Source of the DNA: Imbroritus primus
Lineage (GTDB): Bacteria; Pseudomonadota; Gammaproteobacteria; Burkholderiales; Burkholderiaceae
DNA length: 64,000 nt
Direction of reading: 5' to 3'
Assembly: GCF_964332355.1 (NCBI RefSeq)
Contig: NZ_OZ201293.1
Span: 682,001 to 746,000 of the forward strand
In this document: one piece after another, positions 51,983 to 60,117 of the stretch
Numbering within the stretch: the stretch's first letter is position 1
How the letters are laid out: each line of letters opens with the position of its first letter
Notes under the pieces: model-generated
What the model saw: only the letters and a program-made list of their open reading frames with translations
Databases searched by the model: none
Told to the model about the DNA's origin: nothing
Translations under genes and position numbers: made by a program

Positions 51983-53464
51983 TCAGATGCCGCCCATGCA
52001 GAGATATTTCATTTCGAGATATTCGTCGATGCCGTAGACCGAACCCTCGCGCCCCAGCCCGGACTGCTTCACGCCGCCGAACGGTGCGACTTCATTGGAG
52101 ATCAGGCCGGTGTTGATGCCCACCATGCCGTATTCCAGCTGTTCCGCCACGCGCCAGATGCGCCCGATGTCGCGGCTGTAGAAATACGATGCCAGGCCGA
52201 ATTCGGTGTCGTTGGCGAGGCGCACCACTTCCGCTTCGTCATGGAACTTGAACACGGCCGCTACCGGCCCGAAGGTCTCCTCCCGGGCAATCAGCATGGC
52301 AGGTGTGGCGTTGCCCAGCACGGTAGGGGCAATGAAGCGGTCCGTGCCCAGCCCGGTGATCTCGCTGCCGCCGGTCAGCAGGGTGGCACCCTTGGCCTGC
52401 GCATCGGCGATGTGCTGTTTCACCTTGGCGACCGCCTGGTCGTCGATCAGCGGGCCCTGGCTGACGCCGGTGTCGAAGCCGTTGCCCACCGTGATTTCCG
52501 CCGCCTTGGCGGCGAGCTTGCGGACGAATTCGTCGTAGATGTCGGCGTGCGCGTAGAAGCGGTTGGTGCAGACGCAGGTCTGGCCCGCATTGCGGTACTT
52601 CGACGCGATTGCGCCTTCCACTGCCGCATCGATATCGGCGTCGTCGAACACGATGAACGGCGCATGGCCGCCAAGTTCCAGCGCGACCTTCTTGACGGTC
52701 GGCGCGCATTGTTCCATGAGGATGCGACCTACTGGGGTCGAGCCGGTGAACGACAGGTGGCGCACCACCGGCGATTCGCACAGCGCCTTGCCGATGGCGA
52801 TCGAGCGCTCGCTGTCGCCGGTCACGATATTGATCACGCCTTTCGGGATGCCGGCGCGATGCGCGAGCTCGGCTAGTGCCAGCGCCGAGAGTGGCGTCTG
52901 CTCGGCCGGCTTGACCACGATGGTGCAGCCGGCCGCCATGGCCGGCGCGACCTTGCGGGTAATCATCGCGATCGGGAAATTCCACGGCGTGATCGAAGCG
53001 CACACGCCGATCGGCTGTTTGAGCACCACCATGCGCTTGTCGCTCCAGGTGCTCGACATGACATCGCCGCTGACGCGTTTGGCTTCTTCCGCAAACCATT
53101 CGATGAACGATGCGCCGTAGGCGACTTCGCCCTTGGCTTCGGGCAGCGGCTTGCCCTGTTCGGCGGTCATGATGATCGCGAGGTCGTCAGTGGCCGCCGT
53201 AATGAGATCGAACCAGCGGCGCATCAGGTTGGCGCGTTCTTTGCCCGTCTTGGCCCGCCAGGCAGGCAGCGCGGCCTCGGCTGCGGCGATGGCCTGTGCG
53301 GTTTCGGCCTGGCCGAGATTGGCGACCTGCGCCAGCACCTGGTTGGTTGCCGGGTCGTGGACGGCAAAGGTAGCGCCATCGGCCGCAGAGGCCCAGGTAC
53401 CGTCAATATACGACTGGCTCTTCAGCAGGGCGGGTTCAGACAGGCGGGAAAGCGCGGACGACAT
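51983..53464 (-). CDS. gabD: NAD(P)-dependent succinate-semialdehyde dehydrogenase
   Basis: A 493-residue aldehyde dehydrogenase converting succinate semialdehyde to succinate, the last step of GABA breakdown. The NAD site I-T-P-W-N-F-P-I-A-M, the catalytic glutamate E263 in ALELGGHAPF and C297 in GQTCVCTNRF are present. The C-V-C arrangement, with a second cysteine two residues later, is typical of succinate-semialdehyde dehydrogenases and allows a redox switch in the human enzyme. A ribosome-binding GGAG precedes ATG 53464. Close homologues such as glutarate-semialdehyde dehydrogenase cannot be excluded. Confidence 0.9.
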   Translation of the reverse strand: MSSALSRLSEPALLKSQSYIDGTWASAADGATFAVHDPATNQVLAQVANLGQAETAQAIAAAEAALPAWRAKTGKERANLMRRWFDLITAATDDLAIIMTAEQGKPLPEAKGEVAYGASFIEWFAEEAKRVSGDVMSSTWSDKRMVVLKQPIGVCASITPWNFPIAMITRKVAPAMAAGCTIVVKPAEQTPLSALALAELAHRAGIPKGVINIVTGDSERSIAIGKALCESPVVRHLSFTGSTPVGRILMEQCAPTVKKVALELGGHAPFIVFDDADIDAAVEGAIASKYRNAGQTCVCTNRFYAHADIYDEFVRKLAAKAAEITVGNGFDTGVSQGPLIDDQAVAKVKQHIADAQAKGATLLTGGSEITGLGTDRFIAPTVLGNATPAMLIAREETFGPVAAVFKFHDEAEVVRLANDTEFGLASYFYSRDIGRIWRVAEQLEYGMVGINTGLISNEVAPFGGVKQSGLGREGSVYGIDEYLEMKYLCMGGI

Positions 53465-53627
53465 GGAGAACTCCGGGTGGGGGATTGGCAATATTCGGCA
53501 AGAATACTCCAAAGCACGCGAGTCTTCAGGGCACACCTGGACCAGCTCCCCGGGCAGGCCGATCCGTTTGCAGTCACGGGGATATGCAGGAAATCGGCAG
53601 TCATGTCGTTAGATGCGACAAACATGA

Positions 53628-54200
53628 ATGTCTGGTGGTATGAAAACCCGGCCTCCACATGAATGCTTTTGTAAGATCGGGCCACATTTTCTTGACCACG
53701 CGGCAAATGTCGCGGCCGCCAAAATGGCGAAAGCGGCTCCCGGTATGTCCGCGAACTTGTCTGTGGAGAGTCCTATCGGCGGATGCATTTCGAGAAACCG
53801 GCCAGCCAGCCAAACCGGTCCCGATGTCAGCGTGCGGGAGCAAGGTTCCCGCAGAGGATCGTCAGGCGCACAAGCGGCGCCAAATGCTCGTCGCCGGGCC
53901 GACGCACTCACGGCAACGCATGATCCGCCTGCAAGCGCACCGTGCCCGCCAGTGTCGCTGATCGCGTCAGGGATGCACACGGCTGCGCTGGCGATGATGG
54001 ACCATCTGATCGCGTGCGGCCGGACCGGCGCGACCCTGGGCGAACTGGCAGCCTGTGCGGACCGGGACCTGGTGCAGGCACAGGCGGTGCTGCAAGCCGT
54101 GCTCCTGGGTCGACAGATTGCCGAAGTACGCGACGGCCGGTTCTATATCAGGCTGGCCCGGCCGCGGTCGCAGACCTCGATGACCGGGCGCGGATGCTAA
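53628..54200 (+). CDS. Hypothetical protein with a possible winged-helix C-terminus
   Basis: A frame of up to 190 residues. The first ~110 are rich in Pro, Arg, Ser and Cys and do not look like a folded domain. The last ~70 (from M-H-T-A-A-L-A-M-M-D-H-L) have the periodicity of a winged helix: T-L-G-E-L-A, A-Q-A-V-L-Q-A-V-L-L-G-R-Q-I, then V-R-D-G-R-F-Y-I. The true start may lie well downstream, for example at ATG 53973. Whether it is expressed is unclear, and no promoter was identified. Confidence 0.4.
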   Translation: MSGGMKTRPPHECFCKIGPHFLDHAANVAAAKMAKAAPGMSANLSVESPIGGCISRNRPASQTGPDVSVREQGSRRGSSGAQAAPNARRRADALTATHDPPASAPCPPVSLIASGMHTAALAMMDHLIACGRTGATLGELAACADRDLVQAQAVLQAVLLGRQIAEVRDGRFYIRLARPRSQTSMTGRGC

Positions 54201-54233
54201 CCGAAGTCGCAGCCGCGCTGTGCCGCCCTCGGC

Positions 54234-55766
54234 TCAGCGCGGCGCTGCCCCATCAAACAGGTTCTCCCACAAGGCATCCACGCGCTCGCGCACCGCGCTG
54301 TCCATCTCGATCACCCGCCCCCATTCGCGCGTCGTCTCGCCCGGCCATTTGTTGGTGGCGTCGATCCCCATTTTCGAACCGAGGCCGGAGACCGGCGAGG
54401 CGAAATCGAGATAGTCGATCGGCGTGTTTTCCACCATCACCGTGTCGCGCGCCGGATCGACGCGCGTGGTGATGGCCCAGATCACTTCCTTCCAGTCACG
54501 AATGTTGACGTCCTCGTCCACTACCACGATGAACTTGGTATACATGAACTGCCGCAGGAAGCTCCACACGCCGAACATCACGCGCTTGGCATGGCCGGCG
54601 TACTGCTTCTTCATCTGCACCACCGCCATGCGGTAGCTGCAGCCTTCGGGCGGAAGGTAGAAATCGGTGATTTCCGGAAACTGCTTTTGCAGCAGCGGCA
54701 CGAACACTTCGTTGAGCGCCACGCCGAGCACGGCGGGTTCGTCCGGCGGCTTGCCGGTATACGTCGAGTGATAGATCGGGTCGCGGCGCATGGTGATGCG
54801 CTCGATGGTGAACACCGGGAACCAGTCCTGCTCGTTGTAGTAGCCGGTATGGTCGCCGTATGGGCCTTCCAGCGCATGCTCGTAGCCGCTGCGGTGGCTG
54901 GCGTCCGGCAGGATGTGGCCCTCGAGCACGATTTCGGCGCGTGCCGGCACCTGCAGGTGCGACAGGGAAGGCGTCAGGCACTTCGCCAGCTCGGTCCGTC
55001 CGCCGCGCAGCAGGCCGGCGAACTGATATTCCGACAGGGTATCGGGCACTGGCGTCACGGCACCGAGGATGGTCGCCGGATCCGCACCGAGTGCCACGGC
55101 CACGGGATAGGGTTGGCCGGGATTAGCCAGCGCGTGCTCGCGGAAATCGAGCGCACCGCCGCGGTGGGCGAGCCAGCGCATGATCACCTTGTTGCGGCCA
55201 ATCACCTGCTGGCGGTAGATGCCGAGGTTCTGCCGCTTCTTGTGCGGGCCCTTGGTGATGGTCAGTCCCCAGGTGATCAGCGGCGCCACGTCGCCGGGCC
55301 AGCAGGTCTGTATCGGCAACCGGGCAAGGTCGACATCGTTGCCTTCCCAGACGATCTCCTGGCAAGGCGGTGACGAGACCGACTTCGGCGCCATGTCCCA
55401 CACCGCCTTCACCAGCCCGAGCAGCTTGCCCGCCTCGCGCAGCCCGCGCGGTGGCTCGGGTTCCTTCAGCGCGCTCAGGACCCGGCCGATGTCGCGCAGC
55501 GCTTCCATCGATTCCGCGCCCATGCCAAGGGCCACGCGGCGAGGCGTGCCGAACAGATTGCCGAGCACGGGCATGCTGTGGGATTGGCTGGGGGGGCGGC
55601 CTTCTTCAACCACGTTCTCGAACAACGCGGCTGGACCGCCAGCGCGCAGCAGGCGGTCGCAGATCTCGGTCATTTCGAGGCGCGGCGAGACGGGCTGGCG
55701 CACGCGCCGCAATTCGCCGGTGCGTTCGAGTTGGGCGATGAAATCGCGTAAGTCCTTGTATTGCAT
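54234..55766 (-). CDS. ubiD: 4-hydroxy-3-polyprenylbenzoate decarboxylase
   Basis: A 510-residue UbiD decarboxylase that needs prenylated FMN made by UbiX and acts in ubiquinone synthesis. The start M-Q-Y-K-D-L-R-D-F-I-A-Q-L-E, R-Q-N-L-G-I-Y-R-Q-Q, H-R-G-G-A-L-D-F, LEGPYGDHTGYYN and DATNKWPGE are typical of the family, and length is normal (about 490-520). The adjacent gene is a + strand lytic transglycosylase, with a long gap between. ubiX is not in the window. Confidence 0.94.
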   Translation of the reverse strand: MQYKDLRDFIAQLERTGELRRVRQPVSPRLEMTEICDRLLRAGGPAALFENVVEEGRPPSQSHSMPVLGNLFGTPRRVALGMGAESMEALRDIGRVLSALKEPEPPRGLREAGKLLGLVKAVWDMAPKSVSSPPCQEIVWEGNDVDLARLPIQTCWPGDVAPLITWGLTITKGPHKKRQNLGIYRQQVIGRNKVIMRWLAHRGGALDFREHALANPGQPYPVAVALGADPATILGAVTPVPDTLSEYQFAGLLRGGRTELAKCLTPSLSHLQVPARAEIVLEGHILPDASHRSGYEHALEGPYGDHTGYYNEQDWFPVFTIERITMRRDPIYHSTYTGKPPDEPAVLGVALNEVFVPLLQKQFPEITDFYLPPEGCSYRMAVVQMKKQYAGHAKRVMFGVWSFLRQFMYTKFIVVVDEDVNIRDWKEVIWAITTRVDPARDTVMVENTPIDYLDFASPVSGLGSKMGIDATNKWPGETTREWGRVIEMDSAVRERVDALWENLFDGAAPR

Positions 55767-56403
55767 CGAAATTTGCAAAAAGTGAGCGGGGTGCCGCATG
55801 CGTTTGCAGCATGTGCGTTCCCGTGATTGTGCCTGAAGCCGTGCCAAATCCCTTTTTTACACCTCGTCACACCTTGGTTGGCGATGTCTTGGAAAAGTGG
55901 GCGGAATTGCAGAAGCCGAGGCGTAGTCAGGCCGAACGGGGCAACAGCAGGCTCAAGGAGGCTGTTCTTTAGATAAAAATAGAATGTTTATGAGATTCTT
56001 TATGCTTGACTCGATATAAAAGCCTTACTTAAAATCCGGTTCACTGATTTGAATGGTGCGCTGCAACATAAATGTTGGCAGCAAACGCCCGGCCTTCACA
56101 GTGAGCTTTCGCGACCAATTCTCCGTATCGGCGCGCTGGCTCATCGCTCTGGAAGGCTGCCTGCCCGGGACACTGCGTGTCAGTACCTGGCCAGGTTTGC
56201 GCATTTGACGTGCGTGGCCACACCGTGGCCGCGCCTGATCGGGGCACACGGGGAATGCCCCCCACCGACACCGTCGGCAACGACGGGTGTCCTTACTTGG
56301 CAGCGAGCTGCCGGTTGATGGAAGCCATTGCGGGACGCTCCCGCAGGAAGCAATCGCAGGATGTCACTGCGTCATCCGGCCGGAGGCCCGTGTGGAGGTA
56401 AGT
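55767..56403. other. Long intergenic region between ubiD and the lytic transglycosylase
   Basis: About 640 bases. An AT-rich stretch near 55970-56040 holds a good promoter for the transglycosylase (56006-56035). If it is used, a leader of roughly 360 bases remains before ATG 56404. That leader contains several GC-rich self-complementary words (for example around 56302-56360), but I could not match it to a known riboswitch. Confidence 0.5.
56006..56035 (+). promoter_or_regulatory. Sigma-70 promoter upstream of the lytic transglycosylase
   Basis: TTGACT (56006-56011) and TAAAAT (56030-56035) match the consensus at five of six positions each, with an 18-base spacer in an AT-rich context. This is the strongest promoter match in the window by sequence. 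Confidence 0.6.
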
Positions 56404-57441
56404 ATGGACGGTTGGAAAACCCTTCATTCCAATGCAGTCGGCAAGCTGCGCGAGCGGTTTGCCACCCACCCCTTGGCACATCGCGCAAAGCGCGGCAGCC
56501 AGGTGGTGTTGAGCGGGACAGGCGTGCTGGCCATCGTGGCTGCGGTGCTGCTGACCCTGAATACCGACTGGCGCGCTGCTGTCGCCGATCACCTCGTGTC
56601 TGGCGCATCGTCCGCAGCGCCGGTACCTGGCGATGCCATGGATAACGCATCGACGGCTACCCAGCCTGTCAGCCATCCCGAAGCGGGTGCGTTGGCGGGC
56701 GTGCGCAAGGCGACCGCCAGCTATGCCGCGGACGCCTGGAATGCCTTGCATGCGGTGCCGTCGGTTGCGCATCTCGCCGACCGGATTCCACTGCAGCGCG
56801 TGGCTGCCGAAGCCCGCAGCTCCGGCGCGCTCGCGTCCGGCGAACAGCGCCAGGCGGTGGCGAGCTATATCGCCCGCAAGTTCCGCGTGGCGCATGACGC
56901 GACACTGCAACTGGTGAAAGCGGCCTATGTCACCGGCAAGGAAGTCGGCGTCGACCCGATGCTGCTGCTGGCCGTGATGGCCATCGAGTCGAGCTTTAAT
57001 CCCTATGCCGAGAGCGGCATGGGGGCGCAGGGACTCATGCAGGTCATGACGCGCGTGCATCAGGATAAGTACGAGGCAGTCGGCGGCGTCAAGGCGGCGC
57101 TCAATCCCTATGCCAATATCAAGATCGGCGCGCTGGTCCTGAAGGACTGCATCGCCCGCGCCGGCTCGCTGGAAGGCGGCCTGAAGTATTACGTCGGTGC
57201 AACCACGGCCACCGATGGCGGCTACGGCGCCAAGGTGCTGGCAGAACGTGCGCGGCTGCGCCAGGCCGCAGGCATTGCAGCCCCATCCGCCCCGATCGCC
57301 CCGGCACAGCAAATGCATGAGGCGAAGCTCACGCCGGTATCGGCCGACGCGGCGGATGCCAAGGCCGACGCCGTGCGCATCGAATCCCGTGTCACGCCCG
57401 CCACGGCTCCGGTCATGGCTGCGGCCAGCGGCAAGGCCTGA
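56404..57441 (+). CDS. Membrane-anchored lytic transglycosylase (SLT domain)
   Basis: A 345-residue peptidoglycan lytic transglycosylase. A membrane segment lies at ~35-55 (V-V-L-S-G-T-G-V-L-A-I-V-A-A-V-L-L). The SLT domain at ~175-290 has the catalytic glutamate E195 in A-I-E-S-S-F-N-P-Y-A-E-S, then G-A-Q-G-L-M-Q-V-M and the N-P-Y-A-N-I motif. The C-terminal tail is Ala-rich. The ATG at 56404 has GGAGGT a few bases upstream. A strong terminator follows, so the gene is monocistronic. Relatives are grouped with MltE/Slt-like enzymes. Confidence 0.9.
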   Translation: MDGWKTLHSNAVGKLRERFATHPLAHRAKRGSQVVLSGTGVLAIVAAVLLTLNTDWRAAVADHLVSGASSAAPVPGDAMDNASTATQPVSHPEAGALAGVRKATASYAADAWNALHAVPSVAHLADRIPLQRVAAEARSSGALASGEQRQAVASYIARKFRVAHDATLQLVKAAYVTGKEVGVDPMLLLAVMAIESSFNPYAESGMGAQGLMQVMTRVHQDKYEAVGGVKAALNPYANIKIGALVLKDCIARAGSLEGGLKYYVGATTATDGGYGAKVLAERARLRQAAGIAAPSAPIAPAQQMHEAKLTPVSADAADAKADAVRIESRVTPATAPVMAAASGKA

Positions 57442-57515
57442 CGCCCGCCGTTTACCCTGGTCATGTGCGCACGTTGCGCCCATCTGCCACAAGATTCGCC
57501 TGCAAGATGTAAAAG

Positions 57516-57550
57516 AGCGGGACCGATCAGTCGATCGATCCCGCTTTTTT
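57516..57550 (+). terminator. Rho-independent terminator after the lytic transglycosylase gene
   Basis: A 13-base stem (AGCGGGACCGATC / GATCGATCCCGCT, one mismatch) with a 4-base loop is followed by a run of T at 57545-57550. It lies about 75 bases after the stop codon at 57441. Confidence 0.88.
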
Positions 57551-57730
57551 CATGGGCGCTTCATTCGCAGTATTTCATTTGCGACGTTGCATCCGTGTCA
57601 TGCGCCGGCGCTGGAGCGCGGCTGTATCACGGCCGGGGTATTCACGCGCGAGCGCACGCCGAGGGATTGGTATCTGTGATGGTTGCCGGCCTTGGCCATC
57701 GTGAACAGGGGCGCCAGCCAGAGGTTGCTG

Positions 57731-58924
57731 CTACCCGTGCGTTTTCCCGAGCAGGGCCGCGAGCCGTTCCATCGCCAGCGCGATATTCGCCTGCGAGGTA
57801 GCGTAGGACACGCGCACATGGCTGTGTGCCGTGCTCGGGCCGAAATCCATGCCGGGCACGATCACCACGCCAGCATCCTGCAGCATGGCCTGGGTGAGGC
57901 GGTCAGCATCGCCGGCGGCGGGGTGGGCGACATTGCGGCAATCCGCGTAGACATAGAACGCACCATCCGGTTCGACCGGAATCTCGAACCCCAGGTCCTT
58001 CAAGGCCGGTACCACCAGGGCCCGACGCTGGCGGAACTCGGCTTTGCGCGCTTCGTAGATGGCCAGTGCCTCCTCGGAGAAGCAGGCCACCGCGGCATGC
58101 TGCGAGACCGCCGAAGGGCAGATGAACAGGTTCTGCGCCACCTTCTCGAAAGCGTCTACCAGCGACGGCGGCACCACCAGCCAGCCAAGGCGCCAGCCCG
58201 TCATGTTGAAGTACTTCGAGAAGCTGTTGACGGTGACGACATCGTCGCCATAGCTCAGCCCTGACACCGGGGTGGCGTCATAGCTCAGGCCCTGGTAGAT
58301 CTCGTCGACGATCGTGAAGCCGCCACGCGCGCGGACCGCCTGCACGATGCGCTCCAGTTCGTCGGGCAGGATCGACGTGCCCGTCGGATTGGATGGCGAC
58401 GCCAGGAGCACGCCGCGTGTCCGCGTTCCCCAATGCTGCTCGACCTGGCTGGCCGACAGCTGGAAACGCTGTGCCGGTCCCGACGGGATCATCACCGCAC
58501 GGCCATCGAAAGCCGCCACGAAATGGCGGTTGCATGGGTAGCTCGGGTCCGGCATCAGCACTTCGTCGCCCATGTCTACCAGCACTGCGCACGCCAGTAG
58601 CAGCGCTGCCGAGGCGCCGGCGGTGACGATGATCCGCTCCGGCGCAACCGATAACCCGTAGTACGACGCGTAATACCCGGCGATGGCTTCACGTAGCGCG
58701 GGGATGCCGGTCGCGCCGGTGTACTGGGTCATGCCTTGCCGGAGGGCTTCCGTGGCGGCGCGCAGTACCGGTTCCGGCGCGGTGAAGTCGGGTTCACCGA
58801 TGCCCATGTGGACGATATGGCGACCCTCGCGTTCAAGCGCCGCAGCCTGCTTGGCCAGTTCCATGACGTGGAATGGGGCGATGTGGGCCAGGCGGGCTGC
58901 GGTGCGAAGGCGGTCGGCGGACAT
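57731..58924 (-). CDS. Class I/II PLP-dependent aminotransferase
   Basis: A 397-residue fold-type I aminotransferase. H-M-G-I-G-E-P-D-F near the N-terminus, TAGASAALLLA, A-S-P-S-N-P-T-G-T and VDEIYQGLSYD lead to the PLP-binding lysine K237 in N-S-F-S-K-Y-F-N-M-T-G-W-R. The conserved arginine for the carboxylate is in H-V-R-V-S-Y. This resembles AlaA/AspC-type alanine or aspartate aminotransferases; the precise amino acid pair is not determined. It is upstream, on the same strand, of the nusB-rib region only in the sense of map position: transcription runs away from it, toward the transglycosylase. Confidence 0.88.
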   Translation of the reverse strand: MSADRLRTAARLAHIAPFHVMELAKQAAALEREGRHIVHMGIGEPDFTAPEPVLRAATEALRQGMTQYTGATGIPALREAIAGYYASYYGLSVAPERIIVTAGASAALLLACAVLVDMGDEVLMPDPSYPCNRHFVAAFDGRAVMIPSGPAQRFQLSASQVEQHWGTRTRGVLLASPSNPTGTSILPDELERIVQAVRARGGFTIVDEIYQGLSYDATPVSGLSYGDDVVTVNSFSKYFNMTGWRLGWLVVPPSLVDAFEKVAQNLFICPSAVSQHAAVACFSEEALAIYEARKAEFRQRRALVVPALKDLGFEIPVEPDGAFYVYADCRNVAHPAAGDADRLTQAMLQDAGVVIVPGMDFGPSTAHSHVRVSYATSQANIALAMERLAALLGKTHG

Positions 58925-59084
58925 GGTAAAAGCGCGAAAAGGGTGGACAAGCGTGTGGAATGGCGGCGAATCGCTGTAGATGACGGCGAATCAGGTGGTT
59001 ACGCGTCGAGCGACGACAACCGGGTGGCAAGGCAGGCCCTCACCGGGTGAGCACACCCGGCCAGCCGGCCGGGCGTCTCATCGC

Positions 59085-59585
59085 TCAGCGGCGGCCGGCG
59101 ATTTCCGTCGCGCGCAGTTGCGCGGCGACCTTGTCGAGCACGCCGTTGACGTACTTGTAGCCATCCATGCCGCCAAAGGTCTTGGTCAGTTCGACAGCTT
59201 CGTTGATGACAACGCGATACGGAATATCGATGCAATGTGTCAGTTCGTAGGTGCCGACCAGCAGCGCGGCGCGCTCAACCGGCGACAGCTCGGTCACGGG
59301 GCGGTCCAGGAAGGGCTGGACGCACGCGGTCAGCGTGGCTTCCTCGCGGATCGCGCCATGCAGCAGGGCATCGAAATGCGCCTTGTCCGCCTTGTTGAAG
59401 CCCTGTGCATCGCGCAGGTGCGCTTCCACCACACCGGCATCGGTACGGTTCAGCAGCCATTCGTACAGGCCCTGCAGCGCCAGTTCGCGCGAGCGGCGAC
59501 GCGCGCTCTTGGGTGGCGCCTTGGCGGTGGCCTTGTCGGCGGGTTTGTCAGCCGGAGCGGCCGGCGTCTGATCAGTCGTCGCCAT
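59085..59585 (-). CDS. nusB: Transcription antitermination factor NusB
   Basis: A 166-residue NusB protein, which with NusE (S10) binds boxA RNA and supports rRNA antitermination. The typical R-R-R-S-R-E-L-A-L-Q-G-L-Y-E-W-L, Y-E-L-T-H-C-I-D-I-P-Y-R-V-V-I-N-E-A-V-E-L-T and F-V-N-G-equivalent Y-V-N-G-V-L-D-K-V-A motifs are present. The first ~28 residues form a Pro/Ala/Lys-rich extension. Its ATG at 59585 lies inside the ribH end, an overlap of 14 bases, so translation is probably coupled. Confidence 0.92.
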   Translation of the reverse strand: MATTDQTPAAPADKPADKATAKAPPKSARRRSRELALQGLYEWLLNRTDAGVVEAHLRDAQGFNKADKAHFDALLHGAIREEATLTACVQPFLDRPVTELSPVERAALLVGTYELTHCIDIPYRVVINEAVELTKTFGGMDGYKYVNGVLDKVAAQLRATEIAGRR

Positions 59586-60081
59586 CCTCGTCCTCATCAT
59601 CTTCATCGTCGGCGCTGCGCAGGCCGTCCATGGCCGACACCAGGTTGGCCATTTCCACGGCGGCACGGGCGCAGTCGCGGCCCTTCTCGGCGGCGCGCAC
59701 TTCGGCCTGTTCATCCGTGTCGGTGGTCAGGATGCCGTTGGCGATGGGCAAGTTGAAATCCAGGCCCACGCGGGTGATGCCAGCGGCCGACTCATTCGAG
59801 ACCAGCTCGAAATGGTAGGTTTCGCCGCGAATGACGGCGCCCAGCGCGATCAAGGCATCGAACTGGCCGCTTTCGGCGAGCTTCTGCAGGGCCAGTGGCG
59901 CTTCCAGCGCGCCCGGCACGGTGACCAGCAGGGTGTCTTCGCTCTCGATGCCGAGGCGTTCCAGTTCCTGGATGCAGGCGTCGCGCAGCGCTTCGCACAC
60001 GGGTTCGTTGAAGCGCGCTTGCACGATACCGATGCGCAGGCCTTCGCCGTCGAAGTTGGGTGAATAGAATCCGTAGTCCAT
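59572..60081 (-). CDS. ribH: 6,7-dimethyl-8-ribityllumazine synthase
   Basis: A 169-residue lumazine synthase that joins the pyrimidine and the butanone phosphate intermediates of riboflavin synthesis. The catalytic histidine is H90 in GAVIRGETYHFELVSNES, and N-L-P-I-A-N-G-I-L-T-T-D-T is typical. The last 15 residues form an unusually acidic tail (R-S-A-D-D-E-D-D-E-D-E-D-G-D-D), whose coding sequence overlaps the nusB start. It is between nusB and ribBA in the minus-strand riboflavin region. Confidence 0.94.
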   Translation of the reverse strand: MDYGFYSPNFDGEGLRIGIVQARFNEPVCEALRDACIQELERLGIESEDTLLVTVPGALEAPLALQKLAESGQFDALIALGAVIRGETYHFELVSNESAAGITRVGLDFNLPIANGILTTDTDEQAEVRAAEKGRDCARAAVEMANLVSAMDGLRSADDEDDEDEDGDD

Positions 60082-60117
60082 GATCTTGACCTCGTTGGTG
60101 GCTCCGCGAGAAGCCGG

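Noticed and set aside
53609..53980. Minus-strand frames opposite the hypothetical gene at 53628
   Set aside because: They have no recognisable domain or start signal and lie opposite a better candidate; neither strand is certain.
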